Assembly (NCBI GenBank): GCA_945890595.1
Contig: CAMDCQ010000026.1
Location: forward strand, 1 to 18,013
Source: Chitinophaga pinensis
GTDB taxonomy: Bacteria; Bacteroidota; Bacteroidia; NS11-12g; UBA9320
Direction: 5' to 3'
DNA length: 18,013 nucleotides
The notes under the pieces were generated by a model, which saw only the letters and a list, made by a program, of their open reading frames with translations, did not search any database and was not told the origin of the DNA. This document shows, in pieces, positions 7,071-14,987 of this stretch. Each line of letters opens with the position of its first letter. Within the stretch, counting starts at the first letter, position 1. Position numbers and translations under genes: made by a program.

Positions 7071-8556
7071 ACGTTTTCTGCGGGCTTTAGCTCTGATTTT
7101 TACATTTCTGCATTTTGGTGCTCATGGGGCTCCTACTTATTTTAACCTTAATTCAAACTTATTAGTAGCTCAAGGGTATAACTACGAGCTCAAACTAGAT
7201 AAAGCAAGAACAGTACTAAAGGCTGAGTTAGCAAAAAATCCTAACAACGGAGCCATTCACTACCTACTTCACTTTAATGCATACCTGAAGGCTTTCGTAA
7301 GTGAAGAATCTGCTGATTACAAATCGTATTTAACCGAGCAGCAACGCGCAGTTGTCCAAATTCAAAAATTGAATGATAGTGAAGCGTTTAAAAAGTTCGC
7401 ATTAGCAGATATTTACTTTTACTCAGCCACCTTAAAAGGGAAGTTTAACGAGGTGTATGGAGCCGCAAGGGACATAAATCGAGCACATTCTCTCATAGAG
7501 GAAAATCATAAATCGTTTCCCGAATTTTTACCCAATAATAAAACGAGAGGTATGCTTAAAGTCTATCTTTCCACTGTACCTGAAAATTACACTTGGGTAA
7601 TTAACGTACTAGGAATTAAGGGCAATCTTAAAGACGGCTTAAGCTTGTTACAGGAAATAGCGTACCACGATGAAAAACCAGAATATGGAGGAATAGCCAA
7701 AGAAGCTTCTTATTTATATTCTTTTGCTCTGTATCAGGTTGCCAAACAAGCTGATAAGGCATGGATAGAAACAGTAAGGTGCACGAAGGATCATAAATCG
7801 AGTGTATTAAGTACATTTTTTAGGAGTAATATGGCTCTTAAGCTAAATAAGAACGAAGCTGCTTTGAGTGTTCTAAATGCGAGGCCCAAGGATAAGGACT
7901 ATGAGTCTTGTTATATTTTTTATTATTTACTGGGGACTGCCAAATTGAACAAGCAAGACCCAACTGCTATAGAAGAGTTTAAGACATTTCAAGCCGGCTT
8001 TCATGGAAGAAATTATGTTAAAAGTAATTATCAAAAAATGAGTTGGTATTATTTCTTAGGAGGTGATTATAATTTGGCGGGGTACTACAAAGAATTAATT
8101 ACAAAGTTGGGTGTTTCCTCAACTGAAGATGACAAACAGGCTGCTCAATACACCAAAAAACCGTGGCCTAATAAAGAGTTGCTCCGCACAAGGTTGCTCT
8201 ATGATGGGGGATATTATACCCAAGCAGCGGGAGTTATTTCAAAAATCGTGTTAAAGGAATTGCCTAACAACAATCAAAAAGCGGAGTATTGTTATAGACG
8301 AGGAAGGATAAGTGAAAAGTTAGGACATAGTGATTTAGCTATGAAATTTTATGAAGCGAGTTCTTTGTATGCCTTTAATAGTGATGAGTATTATGGAGCT
8401 TTTGCCTGTGTCTACATGGGTGAATATTACGCAGGTAAAGGGGACAAGAAGTTGGCTAAGAAATATTTTGAGAGAGCATTAAGTTTCAAGAACAATAAGG
8501 AATACGTGGAATCTTTGGAGCAACGGGTTAAATCTGGTTTGAAGAAGGTTAACTAG
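7012..8556 (+). CDS. Exported TPR-like repeat protein
   Basis: A 514-residue protein whose first usable starts (ATG 7012, or ATG 7018 two codons later) lie inside the zinc-ribbon gene; no ATG, GTG or TTG occurs between there and the hydrophobic segment. The N-terminus is a long basic region followed by a signal-like stretch (FLRALALIFTFLHFGAHGAP, about 22-41), suggesting export. The rest is all-helical with TPR-like units: an N-terminal pair (LDKARTVLKAEL), a region of aromatic-rich helices, LGIKGNLKDGLSLL near 200-213, and clear C-terminal TPRs (RRGRISEKLGHSDLAMKFYE and CVYMGEYYAGKGDKKLAKKY). No catalytic motif is visible. The overlap suggests translational coupling to the zinc-ribbon gene. 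The overall arrangement resembles the TTC39/IML2 family (see findings), but this is from memory of patterns, so the function stays open. Confidence 0.8.
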   Translation: MSMWKKQKKNQKEEQFGKNKRFLRALALIFTFLHFGAHGAPTYFNLNSNLLVAQGYNYELKLDKARTVLKAELAKNPNNGAIHYLLHFNAYLKAFVSEESADYKSYLTEQQRAVVQIQKLNDSEAFKKFALADIYFYSATLKGKFNEVYGAARDINRAHSLIEENHKSFPEFLPNNKTRGMLKVYLSTVPENYTWVINVLGIKGNLKDGLSLLQEIAYHDEKPEYGGIAKEASYLYSFALYQVAKQADKAWIETVRCTKDHKSSVLSTFFRSNMALKLNKNEAALSVLNARPKDKDYESCYIFYYLLGTAKLNKQDPTAIEEFKTFQAGFHGRNYVKSNYQKMSWYYFLGGDYNLAGYYKELITKLGVSSTEDDKQAAQYTKKPWPNKELLRTRLLYDGGYYTQAAGVISKIVLKELPNNNQKAEYCYRRGRISEKLGHSDLAMKFYEASSLYAFNSDEYYGAFACVYMGEYYAGKGDKKLAKKYFERALSFKNNKEYVESLEQRVKSGLKKVN

Positions 8557-8612
8557 CTTCTTAGGTGAAAAGGTCAAAAAGATACTTCTTAATTACTTTT
8601 CCTATTCGCAGC

Positions 8613-8633
8613 GGTATTATGGATTTTAATACC
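8613..8633 (+). terminator. Hairpin after the TPR gene
   Basis: GGTATTA (8613-8619) pairs perfectly with TAATACC (8627-8633) around a 7-nt loop, followed by ACAGTTTTAAAA. It lies 57 nt past the stop codon at 8556 and before the gltX promoter, where an operon terminator is expected. The T-run is short. Confidence 0.45.
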
Positions 8634-8691
8634 ACAGTTTTAAAATTGAATTGGGTATAAAAATAGGAGGCTAATTTGCCGTAAATGGGTC

Positions 8692-8699
8692 TATTTTTG
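8692..8699 (+). promoter_or_regulatory. -7 box for gltX
   Basis: TATTTTTG is a perfect TAnnTTTG match, 21 nt before the GTG start at 8721. A TTTG lies upstream at 8675-8678, but the 13-nt spacing is shorter than usual. Confidence 0.45.
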
Positions 8700-8720
8700 T
8701 GCACTTAAAAAGCAGCAATA

Positions 8721-10247
8721 GTGAGTGATAGACCAGTTAGAGTAAGATTTGCACCTAGTCCTACAGGGCCATTGCATATAGGGGGCGTAAGAACAGCATT
8801 GTACAATTATCTTTTTGCTAAACAGCATGGAGGTAAGTTTTTACTTCGTATCGAAGATACGGATCAAAAGAGGTTTGTACCTGGAGCAGAAGAGTATATC
8901 AACGAAAGTTTAGCATGGCTCGGACTTAAGGTAGATGAAGGTGTACTTGAGGGAGGCGACTTTGGGCCTTATAAACAAAGCGAACGTATGGAAATATATG
9001 CTGCATACGCTCATCAACTGGTAAGTGAGGACAAGGCCTATTATGCATTTGATACTCCAGATGAAATAAATGCCATGAAAGAAAGACTGATGGCTAATAA
9101 TATGGCAGCTAAGTATGATGCTATTTCTAGAATGAGTATGAAGAACTCTTTGACGCTAAGTAGCGATGAAGTAAAGGATAAATTGCAGAATGGTGATGAT
9201 TACGTGGTCAGAATTAAATTGCCTCGAAATGAAGAAATTCGTTTTCATGATATAATAAGAGGTTGGATTGTTTTCAATAGCAGTCAATTAGATGATAAGG
9301 TATTATTAAAAGGCGACGGCCTACCAACGTACCACTTAGCCAATATTGTGGATGATTATAAGATGGATATTAGCCACGTGATTAGAGGGGAAGAATGGTT
9401 ACCATCGGCACCGTTACATGTGATGCTCTATAGATACTTAGGTTGGGAAGAGAAAATGCCTCAGTTTGCACATTTACCGCTTATTTTGAGACCTGATGGA
9501 AAGGGGAAATTAAGTAAACGAGATGGTGACAAACTTGGAATACCTGTATTCCCTCTAGAATGGTATGCGGCTGATGGTGAAAAAAGCAGCGGATATCGCG
9601 AATCTGGTTTTATGCCAAATGCTGTAATTAATCTTCTGGCTATGTTAGGTTGGCATCCTGCTGATAATAAGGAGTTGTTTACCGTAGATGAATTAGTGCA
9701 TGCCTTCAGTCTTGAGCGTGTATCAAAAAGTGGAGCTAAGTTTGATATAGATAAAGCAAAGTGGTATAACCATCAGTATCTTATGTCAGCTACCTCAGAT
9801 GAACTTTTAGCGTTAATTAAAGATGATTTAGAGCCAATGCATACCGCACTCGGACAGGAATATCTAGTAAAAGTACTTGATATGCTTAAAGAGAAAGTAA
9901 GTTTTGCAAATGAAATTCTACCGCTAGGTGAGTACTTTTTTACACTTCCAAGCAAATACGATGAAGGTGTACAACATAAAAAATGGAATTCAGAAGTGGC
10001 GAATCATATACACAATTATGTAACTGATTTGGTAGCCAATAAATACTCAAGGGCTACAGAAATGGAACAACATTTACAGTCGTTTGCAGATGACTGCGGC
10101 ATAAATAAAGGTACCTTGATGCAGCCTTTACGTTGGGCAATTAGTGGTCAAGCTGGTGGTCCACCTATTTTTGAAATGATGGAGCTTATAGGTCTTGATA
10201 GTATTGTCGAGCGAGTTAAGATCGCACGAATAAAGCATACGCTATAG
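8721..10247 (+). CDS. gltX: Glutamyl-tRNA synthetase
   Basis: A 508-residue class I aminoacyl-tRNA synthetase that charges tRNA(Glu) in the cytoplasm. The GTG start is chosen because the protein then opens MSDRPVRVRFAPSPTGPLHI, the standard N-terminus for this enzyme; a -7 promoter box lies 21 nt upstream. The HIGH-type signature is PLHIGG (17-22), RIEDTDQKR (43-51) follows, the tRNA-acceptor region includes GDGLPTYHLANIVDDY (198-213), and the KMSKS-type loop is KLSKR (263-267). The C-terminal third is the helical anticodon-binding domain. The length is normal for bacterial GluRS. I cannot tell from sequence whether it also charges tRNA(Gln). It has its own promoter and converges on rnc with only 15 nt between the stop codons. 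Confidence 0.97.
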   Translation: MSDRPVRVRFAPSPTGPLHIGGVRTALYNYLFAKQHGGKFLLRIEDTDQKRFVPGAEEYINESLAWLGLKVDEGVLEGGDFGPYKQSERMEIYAAYAHQLVSEDKAYYAFDTPDEINAMKERLMANNMAAKYDAISRMSMKNSLTLSSDEVKDKLQNGDDYVVRIKLPRNEEIRFHDIIRGWIVFNSSQLDDKVLLKGDGLPTYHLANIVDDYKMDISHVIRGEEWLPSAPLHVMLYRYLGWEEKMPQFAHLPLILRPDGKGKLSKRDGDKLGIPVFPLEWYAADGEKSSGYRESGFMPNAVINLLAMLGWHPADNKELFTVDELVHAFSLERVSKSGAKFDIDKAKWYNHQYLMSATSDELLALIKDDLEPMHTALGQEYLVKVLDMLKEKVSFANEILPLGEYFFTLPSKYDEGVQHKKWNSEVANHIHNYVTDLVANKYSRATEMEQHLQSFADDCGINKGTLMQPLRWAISGQAGGPPIFEMMELIGLDSIVERVKIARIKHTL

Positions 10248-10269
10248 GTAAGGTGTGTTAACTTATAGC
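10241..10269. terminator. Inverted repeat spanning the gltX and rnc stop codons
   Basis: GCTATAGGT (10241-10249) pairs with ACTTATAGC (10261-10269): nine pairs with one G-T, and an 11-nt loop. It covers both convergent stop codons. Neither strand has a clear T-run after it, so it may be a transcript-end stabiliser, or it may simply reflect both genes ending in a CTA codon plus stop. Confidence 0.3.
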
Positions 10270-11003
10270 AGGTTCAGTGCTAAGCAAGCTTTTTCGCTCG
10301 CTAATTGTTCTGCTACTTTTTTGGATTTAGCACGGGCTTTTGCAATTTCGGTGCCGTCATAATACACCCCAATAATGTAAATTATAATCTTACTCTCTGG
10401 CTCGGTATTTAAAATTTTGTATTGAAGCTCTCTTTTCTCCTTTTGCGCATATTGATTCAGCAAACTTTTGAAGTTTTCTGTGACGTCTTTAAGTTCATCG
10501 AAATCAAGGTGCACTCCGATTATTTTTTTGCGAATAAATCGGTGCGTAAACTCATAGCCTTTATCTAGGTATATTGCTCCAATAAGGGCTTCTAATGCAT
10601 TTCCTCCCATGGTACGAAGTGCAGTAGGGTTTTTACTAATAGCTTGGTCAAACATAAGTAAATTTTGCAACCCCATATCGATTGCAATCTGCGCCAACTT
10701 TTTTCTGCTTACCGATTTACTCCTCATTTCTGTCAGGAAACCTTCTCCTTGAACTGGAAATTTTTTGAATAGCATTTCAGCTATAATCGCATCTAAAATG
10801 GCATCTCCTAAAAATTCTAGTCGTTCATTGTTTAGGTTTGTGGGGATACCTGTTTTTCGAATAGCGACAGAATTATGCAAAAATGCTTGTTTGTAAATGC
10901 CTACATTAGAAGGACAATAACCAAGCACACGATACAAAAGTACGTATGTTTCTTTGTGGCTAGAAAAATGAGAATAGTATAATTTTAAAATACTGCTAAG
11001 CAC
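10263..11003 (-). CDS. rnc: Ribonuclease III
   Basis: A 246-residue double-strand-specific endoribonuclease that processes rRNA precursors and structured transcripts. The catalytic domain contains the RNase III signature NERLEFLGDAILD (59-71), with the Mg2+-binding Glu and Asp residues, and the second acidic site in GNALEALIGAIYLDKGY. The C-terminal double-stranded RNA-binding domain runs from about 168 (FKSLLNQYAQ) to the end, with the ARAKSKKVAEQLASEKA helix. An N-terminal extension of about 30 residues (SILKLYYSHFSSHKE) precedes the core, as is usual in flavobacterial homologues. It starts 4 nt after the fabF stop codon, so it is almost certainly translated from the acpP-fabF mRNA. Confidence 0.96.
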   Translation of the reverse strand: MLSSILKLYYSHFSSHKETYVLLYRVLGYCPSNVGIYKQAFLHNSVAIRKTGIPTNLNNERLEFLGDAILDAIIAEMLFKKFPVQGEGFLTEMRSKSVSRKKLAQIAIDMGLQNLLMFDQAISKNPTALRTMGGNALEALIGAIYLDKGYEFTHRFIRKKIIGVHLDFDELKDVTENFKSLLNQYAQKEKRELQYKILNTEPESKIIIYIIGVYYDGTEIAKARAKSKKVAEQLASEKACLALNLL

Positions 11004-11007
11004 AGTA

Positions 11008-12258
11008 TTACTCGCATTTACCCATTATAACAGATGCATTATGTCCTCCAAAACCGAAGGTGTTACTTAATGCATATCTAACTTCTCTACGTTGAGCAGT
11101 ATTAAAAGTAAAATTGAGTTGATCATCAAACTGATCATCATCGGTAAAGTGATTGATAGTAGGTGGAACAATTCCGGTATTGATAGCACTAAGGCAAGCT
11201 AATGCTTCTACTGCACCAGCAGCACCCAATAGGTGACCGGTCATAGATTTGGTAGAGCTTATATTAAGCTTGTAGGCATGTTCACCAAATACGTTCAGTA
11301 TTGCTTTACTTTCACTTACATCACCAAGTGGTGTTGAAGTACCGTGTACATTGACATAGTCTAGTTGATCGGGTGTCAGGCCTGCATCTCTTAACGCAAT
11401 TTTCATAACGTTTTGAGCACCTAAACCTTCTGGATGTGGAGCAGTAATATGATAAGCGTCAGCAGTCATTCCTGCGCCTAAAATTTCTCCGTATATTTTT
11501 GCGCCTCTAGCTTTGGCGCTCTCATATTCTTCTAAGATAAGTGACGCTGCGCCTTCCCCTAAGACAAATCCATCGCGATCTTTATCAAAAGGACGCGAGG
11601 CAGTACTCGGGCTATCGTTGCGCTCAGATAAAGCTTTCATACTGTTAAATCCGCCAATGGCAGATTGGGTAACACAAGATTCAGAACCACCAGTTACGAT
11701 TGCTCTGGCCATGCCTAGTCTGATGTAATTAAATGCGTCTATTATAGCATTATTGGACGAAGCACAAGCGGAGATCGTTCCAAAGTTAGGGCCTCTAAAG
11801 CCGTACTTAATGGAAATGTACCCTGGTGCAATATCGCCAATCATTTTTGGAATAAAAAAGGGATTAAACCTAGGAGTACCGTCTCCTTTAGCAAAATCCC
11901 CAAGTTCTACAGATAACGTGGTAAGACCACCAATTCCAGAACCCCATATTACACCAATATCTTCAGGTATAAATTGGGTATCCATAATACCGCTATCTAA
12001 CACGGCCTCATCGGCTGCGACCATAGCGTATTGCGTAAATGGATCCATTTTGCGAGCTTCCTTGCGATCTAAGTGGTCATCAATACTGAAGTTTTTCAGC
12101 TCGCACGCAAATCTAGTTTTGAACTTTTCAGCATCAAAACGTGTTATCGGCGCGGCGCCGCTTACTCCTTTAGAAAGTGCGCTCCAATATTCCTTGGCAG
12201 TGTTGCCTATTGGTGTTAGAGCACCTATTCCTGTGACTACTACTCGCTTGAGTTGCAT
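11008..12258 (-). CDS. fabF: 3-oxoacyl-ACP synthase II
   Basis: A 416-residue beta-ketoacyl-ACP synthase that extends acyl-ACP chains with malonyl-ACP in type II fatty acid synthesis. The Cys-His-His triad of the thiolase fold is complete: Cys165 in the SACASS motif, His305 in VHGTSTPLGD and His342 in TGHLLGAAGA, with the supporting lysine in STKSMTG (Lys337). The N-terminus (RVVVTGIGALTPIGN) and length are standard for FabF. It follows acpP by 25 nt and precedes rnc by 4 nt, so the enzyme is made with its carrier-protein substrate. The completeness of the triad argues against a chain-length-factor homologue, and the lack of other polyketide genes argues for primary metabolism. Confidence 0.97.
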   Translation of the reverse strand: MQLKRVVVTGIGALTPIGNTAKEYWSALSKGVSGAAPITRFDAEKFKTRFACELKNFSIDDHLDRKEARKMDPFTQYAMVAADEAVLDSGIMDTQFIPEDIGVIWGSGIGGLTTLSVELGDFAKGDGTPRFNPFFIPKMIGDIAPGYISIKYGFRGPNFGTISACASSNNAIIDAFNYIRLGMARAIVTGGSESCVTQSAIGGFNSMKALSERNDSPSTASRPFDKDRDGFVLGEGAASLILEEYESAKARGAKIYGEILGAGMTADAYHITAPHPEGLGAQNVMKIALRDAGLTPDQLDYVNVHGTSTPLGDVSESKAILNVFGEHAYKLNISSTKSMTGHLLGAAGAVEALACLSAINTGIVPPTINHFTDDDQFDDQLNFTFNTAQRREVRYALSNTFGFGGHNASVIMGKCE

Positions 12259-12283
12259 TCGCTATGGTTCTAGGGTAATAGGA

Positions 12284-12517
12284 TTAAACGTTTGCAGTAA
12301 TATAGCTAACTGCGTCACCTACGGTAGCGATTTTTTCTGCTTGTTCGTCAGGTATTGCAATGTTAAATTCTTTTTCGAATTCCATGATTAACTCTACAGT
12401 GTCAAGAGAGTCAGCACCAAGGTCGTTAGTGAAGCTTGCTTCAGTAGTTACTTCAGATTCTTCTACACCTAACTTATCTACGATGATTGCGATTACTTTT
12501 TCAGCTATTTCAGACAT
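12284..12517 (-). CDS. acpP: Acyl carrier protein
   Basis: A 77-residue, strongly acidic four-helix carrier protein. The phosphopantetheine site is the DSL motif with Ser37 (GADSLDTVEL, 34-43), and the recognition helix II follows (DTVELIMEFEKEF). The holo-protein carries growing acyl chains to FabF and to lipid A and phospholipid enzymes. It is the first gene of the acpP-fabF-rnc run and has its own upstream promoter-like sequence. Confidence 0.97.
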   Translation of the reverse strand: MSEIAEKVIAIIVDKLGVEESEVTTEASFTNDLGADSLDTVELIMEFEKEFNIAIPDEQAEKIATVGDAVSYITANV

Positions 12518-12540
12518 GATTTTTATTTATTAAAGTGCTG

Positions 12541-12571
12541 CAAAGAACTATTTTTTAGATAAAAACTACAA
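12541..12571 (-). promoter_or_regulatory. Candidate promoter of acpP-fabF-rnc
   Basis: On the minus strand a TTG (12571-12569) is followed after 18 nt by TAGTTCTTTG (12550-12541), a TA plus TTTG pair with two extra bases between them compared with TAnnTTTG. The box ends 23 nt before the acpP ATG. It is divergent from the promoter at 12585. Confidence 0.35.
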
Positions 12572-12584
12572 CATTAATTTACAT

Positions 12585-12592
12585 TAAACTTG
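12585..12592 (+). promoter_or_regulatory. Candidate -7 box for the IPExxxVDY / pyk operon
   Basis: TAAACTTG has one mismatch from TAnnTTTG and is followed by CAG, 21 nt before the ATG at 12614. No upstream TTG at the expected distance was seen. Confidence 0.3.
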
Positions 12593-12613
12593 CAGTCGCA
12601 CTTTATACACTGA

Positions 12614-13024
12614 ATGAGTAACCATTTTACGTTGGACGAATTAGAGCTTGAATACCCTATTATATACGGTATATCAACACCTTTGCGCCATATTAAATTA
12701 GGATTTGAGATAGAAAGTCATCCAGATTTTTTAGTAGAATTTTATGAGGATGTAGAAAGTTATTTAGATAAAAGTACACATGCAAGTTTCTTAATAACCT
12801 ATCTAGAAGATGAAACAGAGTTGCTTTTAATAAGGAATAAAGGCACAAAATCTCTTTTCTACCCCCGATACAAAACCGTGGATTATTTACTTTGTGCCAG
12901 AAGTGAAGAAGAATTAAATCCGGAAATCATTAAGTTAATTGCGAAACTTAAGGGAATATCTCTTTGCTTTGCACTTGAGAAACCACAAAAAAAAGAAATA
13001 CTGAATTTCAGCCAATTACAATGA
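12614..13024 (+). CDS. IPExxxVDY-family protein, divergent motif
   Basis: A 136-residue cytoplasmic protein with no signal peptide or membrane segment. I assign it to the Bacteroidota IPExxxVDY family from three things: its size; the conserved position directly before pyk and next to the acpP-fabF-rnc genes; and the signature region, here YPRYKTVDYLL at 83-93, followed by a C-terminal helix and a final strand. The VDY part is intact, but the IPE part reads YPR. The function of the family is unknown. The stop codon overlaps the pyk start in an ATGA arrangement (13021-13024), implying translational coupling and a possible link to glycolysis that nothing here proves. Confidence 0.75.
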   Translation: MSNHFTLDELELEYPIIYGISTPLRHIKLGFEIESHPDFLVEFYEDVESYLDKSTHASFLITYLEDETELLLIRNKGTKSLFYPRYKTVDYLLCARSEEELNPEIIKLIAKLKGISLCFALEKPQKKEILNFSQLQ

Positions 13025-14460
13025 CTCACAACATTAAATACAACAAGACGAAAATTATTGCAACAATGGGCCCTGCTTCATCAAGCGTTCCTATGTTAAA
13101 AGAGCTAATAAAAGCAGGACTTGATGTTTGTCGTATAAATTTTTCTCACGGAGATTGGGATACACATTTACAAGTAGTACATAATATCCGACAAGCTAAT
13201 GCCGAACTCGGGACTAACGTTGCTATTCTAGGGGACTTACAAGGTCCCAAACTTAGAATAGGGAAGGTAGAAAATAACCAAATGTTGCTGGAGACTGGGG
13301 CAACTATGACTCTGACCACCGAAGCAACGATAAGTTCAGGAAGCACTATTTACGTAAAGTATTCAACGCTAGCACGTGATGTTAAAGTGGGTGAAAGAGT
13401 ATTGTTAGACGATGGAAAGCTTGAATTGGAATTCACTAAAAGAGTTGATGGAAATACCGTTGAGGCTGTAGTGATTAACGGAGGTTATTTGAGTTCTAAT
13501 AAAGGATTTAACTTACCTTCTTCGGATATGTCAGTTGCTTGCCTTACGCCTAAGGACAGAAAAGACCTTGAGTTTATAATGGAGCACAAACTGGATTGGG
13601 TAGCTCTATCGTTTGTAAGAGAAGCACAAGACATAAGTGAGCTTCGAGAAATACTAAATGCAAATGAATGCCACGCACACATCATAGCTAAAATAGAAAA
13701 GCCTCAAGCGGTTAAAAATATAGAATCAATTATAGCCGTAACGGATGCAATCATGGTTGCACGAGGCGATTTAGGTGTGGAGATGCCTATGGAGCAGGTT
13801 CCTATGATTCAAAAGAAAATCGTGTCTCTTTGTATTGATGCATCTACGCCGGTAATTATTGCTACCCAAATGATGGAAAGTATGATAACCTCTCCTACGC
13901 CAACTCGAGCGGAAACAAGTGACGTAGCAAATGCGGTTATGGATGGCGCAGATGCGGTAATGCTTAGTGCAGAAACTTCTGTAGGGGAGTATCCGTTAAA
14001 AGCGGTTGAAGCGGTAGAAAAAATATTGGGAAGTACCGAGCAAGGTTGGAATATTTATAACAAATTTAAGAAACCAGATCCCTCATCACCTTCGTTTATC
14101 TCAGATAGAATATGTTATTCATCGGTAAATATGAGCGAAGGGTTAAATGCTAAGGCAATTATATCGATGACACAAAGTGGTTACACTGCATATAAAATAG
14201 CAAGTGGAAGACCCAATTGTGATGTCTTTATCTTTACGGCAAACAAACACTTACTCGCAAGACTAAGCTTGGTTTGGAACGTGAGGGCATTTTATTATAA
14301 CGGCATGACAAATACAGATCATACTATCAAAGAAGTAATTAGTCTCTTAAAGGGAGAAGGCTTATTGGCAGATGGTGATGTGGTCATAAATACTGCAGCG
14401 ATGCCCGTATCGGAAAACGGAAAAACGAATGCGTTGAAAATAAGTACGGTAGGAGAATAA
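13021..14460 (+). CDS. pyk: Pyruvate kinase
   Basis: A 479-residue enzyme converting phosphoenolpyruvate and ADP to pyruvate and ATP, the last step of glycolysis. The A domain opens KTKIIATMGPAS (9-20), with CRINFSHG (37-44) carrying substrate- and K+-binding residues. The mobile B domain starts after DLQGPKLRIG (72-81) and lasts to about 170. The catalytic lysine lies in AKIEKP (Lys224), and the Mg2+-binding stretch is ARGDLGVE (247-254). ATQMMESM and AETSVGEYP follow, and the C-terminal allosteric domain fills the last 120 residues. Length and motifs are standard. The start overlaps the upstream gene by 4 nt, and the stop shares one base with the ATG of the DUF2480 gene. Confidence 0.97.
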   Translation: MTHNIKYNKTKIIATMGPASSSVPMLKELIKAGLDVCRINFSHGDWDTHLQVVHNIRQANAELGTNVAILGDLQGPKLRIGKVENNQMLLETGATMTLTTEATISSGSTIYVKYSTLARDVKVGERVLLDDGKLELEFTKRVDGNTVEAVVINGGYLSSNKGFNLPSSDMSVACLTPKDRKDLEFIMEHKLDWVALSFVREAQDISELREILNANECHAHIIAKIEKPQAVKNIESIIAVTDAIMVARGDLGVEMPMEQVPMIQKKIVSLCIDASTPVIIATQMMESMITSPTPTRAETSDVANAVMDGADAVMLSAETSVGEYPLKAVEAVEKILGSTEQGWNIYNKFKKPDPSSPSFISDRICYSSVNMSEGLNAKAIISMTQSGYTAYKIASGRPNCDVFIFTANKHLLARLSLVWNVRAFYYNGMTNTDHTIKEVISLLKGEGLLADGDVVINTAAMPVSENGKTNALKISTVGE

Positions 14461-14972
14461 TGGAAGAAGAGGGTATCATAAATAGAGTAGCTCAAAGCGG
14501 AATTATATCCATAGACTTAGAGGATCTTATACCCAACCGTGATGCTAAGTCTATAGATATTGCAGAGCAACTTTTTCAAGGTTTAATCTTAAAAGAAGCC
14601 GATTTTAGAGCATGGATCAAAGAAGCAGACTGGTCTATCTATAAAGATTGTGATGTTGCAATACATTGCTCTGCAGATGCAGTAGTGCCTACATGGGCTT
14701 ATATGTTGGTAGCATCAGCATTACAAGTCTACACTTCGAGTGTTTATTTTTGCGCACCTGCCCAGCTCAATGCTATGATTGTAGAAAGAGAGCTTTCGGT
14801 AATACGTGCTGAGGATTATTTAGACAAGCGAGTAGTTATTAAAGGATGTGGAAATCGAGCGATTAGCAATCACGCGTATGTACTGTTAACTAGTAAGCTA
14901 GTGCCTGTGGTAAAGTCTCTAATGTTTGGTGAGCCTTGCAGTACTGTTCCTGTTTACAAACAGCGTAAATAA
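14460..14972 (+). CDS. DUF2480 family protein
   Basis: A 170-residue cytoplasmic protein that I recognise as DUF2480, a family of unknown function found in Bacteroidota. Features supporting this are the SGIISIDLEDL opening (about 13-23), the LFQGLILKEADFRAWIKEADW region, a DCDVAIHCSADAVVPTWAYM core, and the late GCGNRAISNHAYVLLTSKL block. The conserved Cys and His residues (CSAD, GCGN, NHAY) could form a site, but no known catalytic pattern stands out. No signal peptide. Its ATG shares one base with the pyk stop (TAATG), so it is the third gene of this operon. The gene ends inside a hairpin shared with the convergent OmpA-like gene. Confidence 0.82.
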   Translation: MEEEGIINRVAQSGIISIDLEDLIPNRDAKSIDIAEQLFQGLILKEADFRAWIKEADWSIYKDCDVAIHCSADAVVPTWAYMLVASALQVYTSSVYFCAPAQLNAMIVERELSVIRAEDYLDKRVVIKGCGNRAISNHAYVLLTSKLVPVVKSLMFGEPCSTVPVYKQRK

Positions 14973-14987
14973 GCGTGTTATTTCGCT
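14962..14987. terminator. Bidirectional terminator-like hairpin over two stop codons
   Basis: AGCG (14962-14965) pairs with CGCT (14984-14987), and AAATAA (14967-14972) pairs with TTATTT (14978-14983), with a single bulged T at 14966 and a 5-nt loop GCGTG. That makes ten pairs. Both stop codons of the convergent genes, which are only 5 nt apart, are inside the stem. AATATTTTAAATT follows on the plus strand, and a weaker TGTTTGT follows on the minus strand. Confidence 0.55.

Noticed and set aside
8660..8672. ATAGGAGG at about 8663 as a ribosome binding site for gltX
   Set aside because: It is over 50 nt from the GTG start and upstream of the likely promoter box, so it would not be in the mRNA.
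11753..12391. 212-codon open frame on the plus strand across fabF and acpP
   Set aside because: It is antisense to two certain genes, has no recognisable domain, and its composition mirrors the opposite-strand codons of fabF.
13146..13685. Two 66-codon minus-strand frames inside pyk
   Set aside because: Shadow frames of a complete pyruvate kinase gene.
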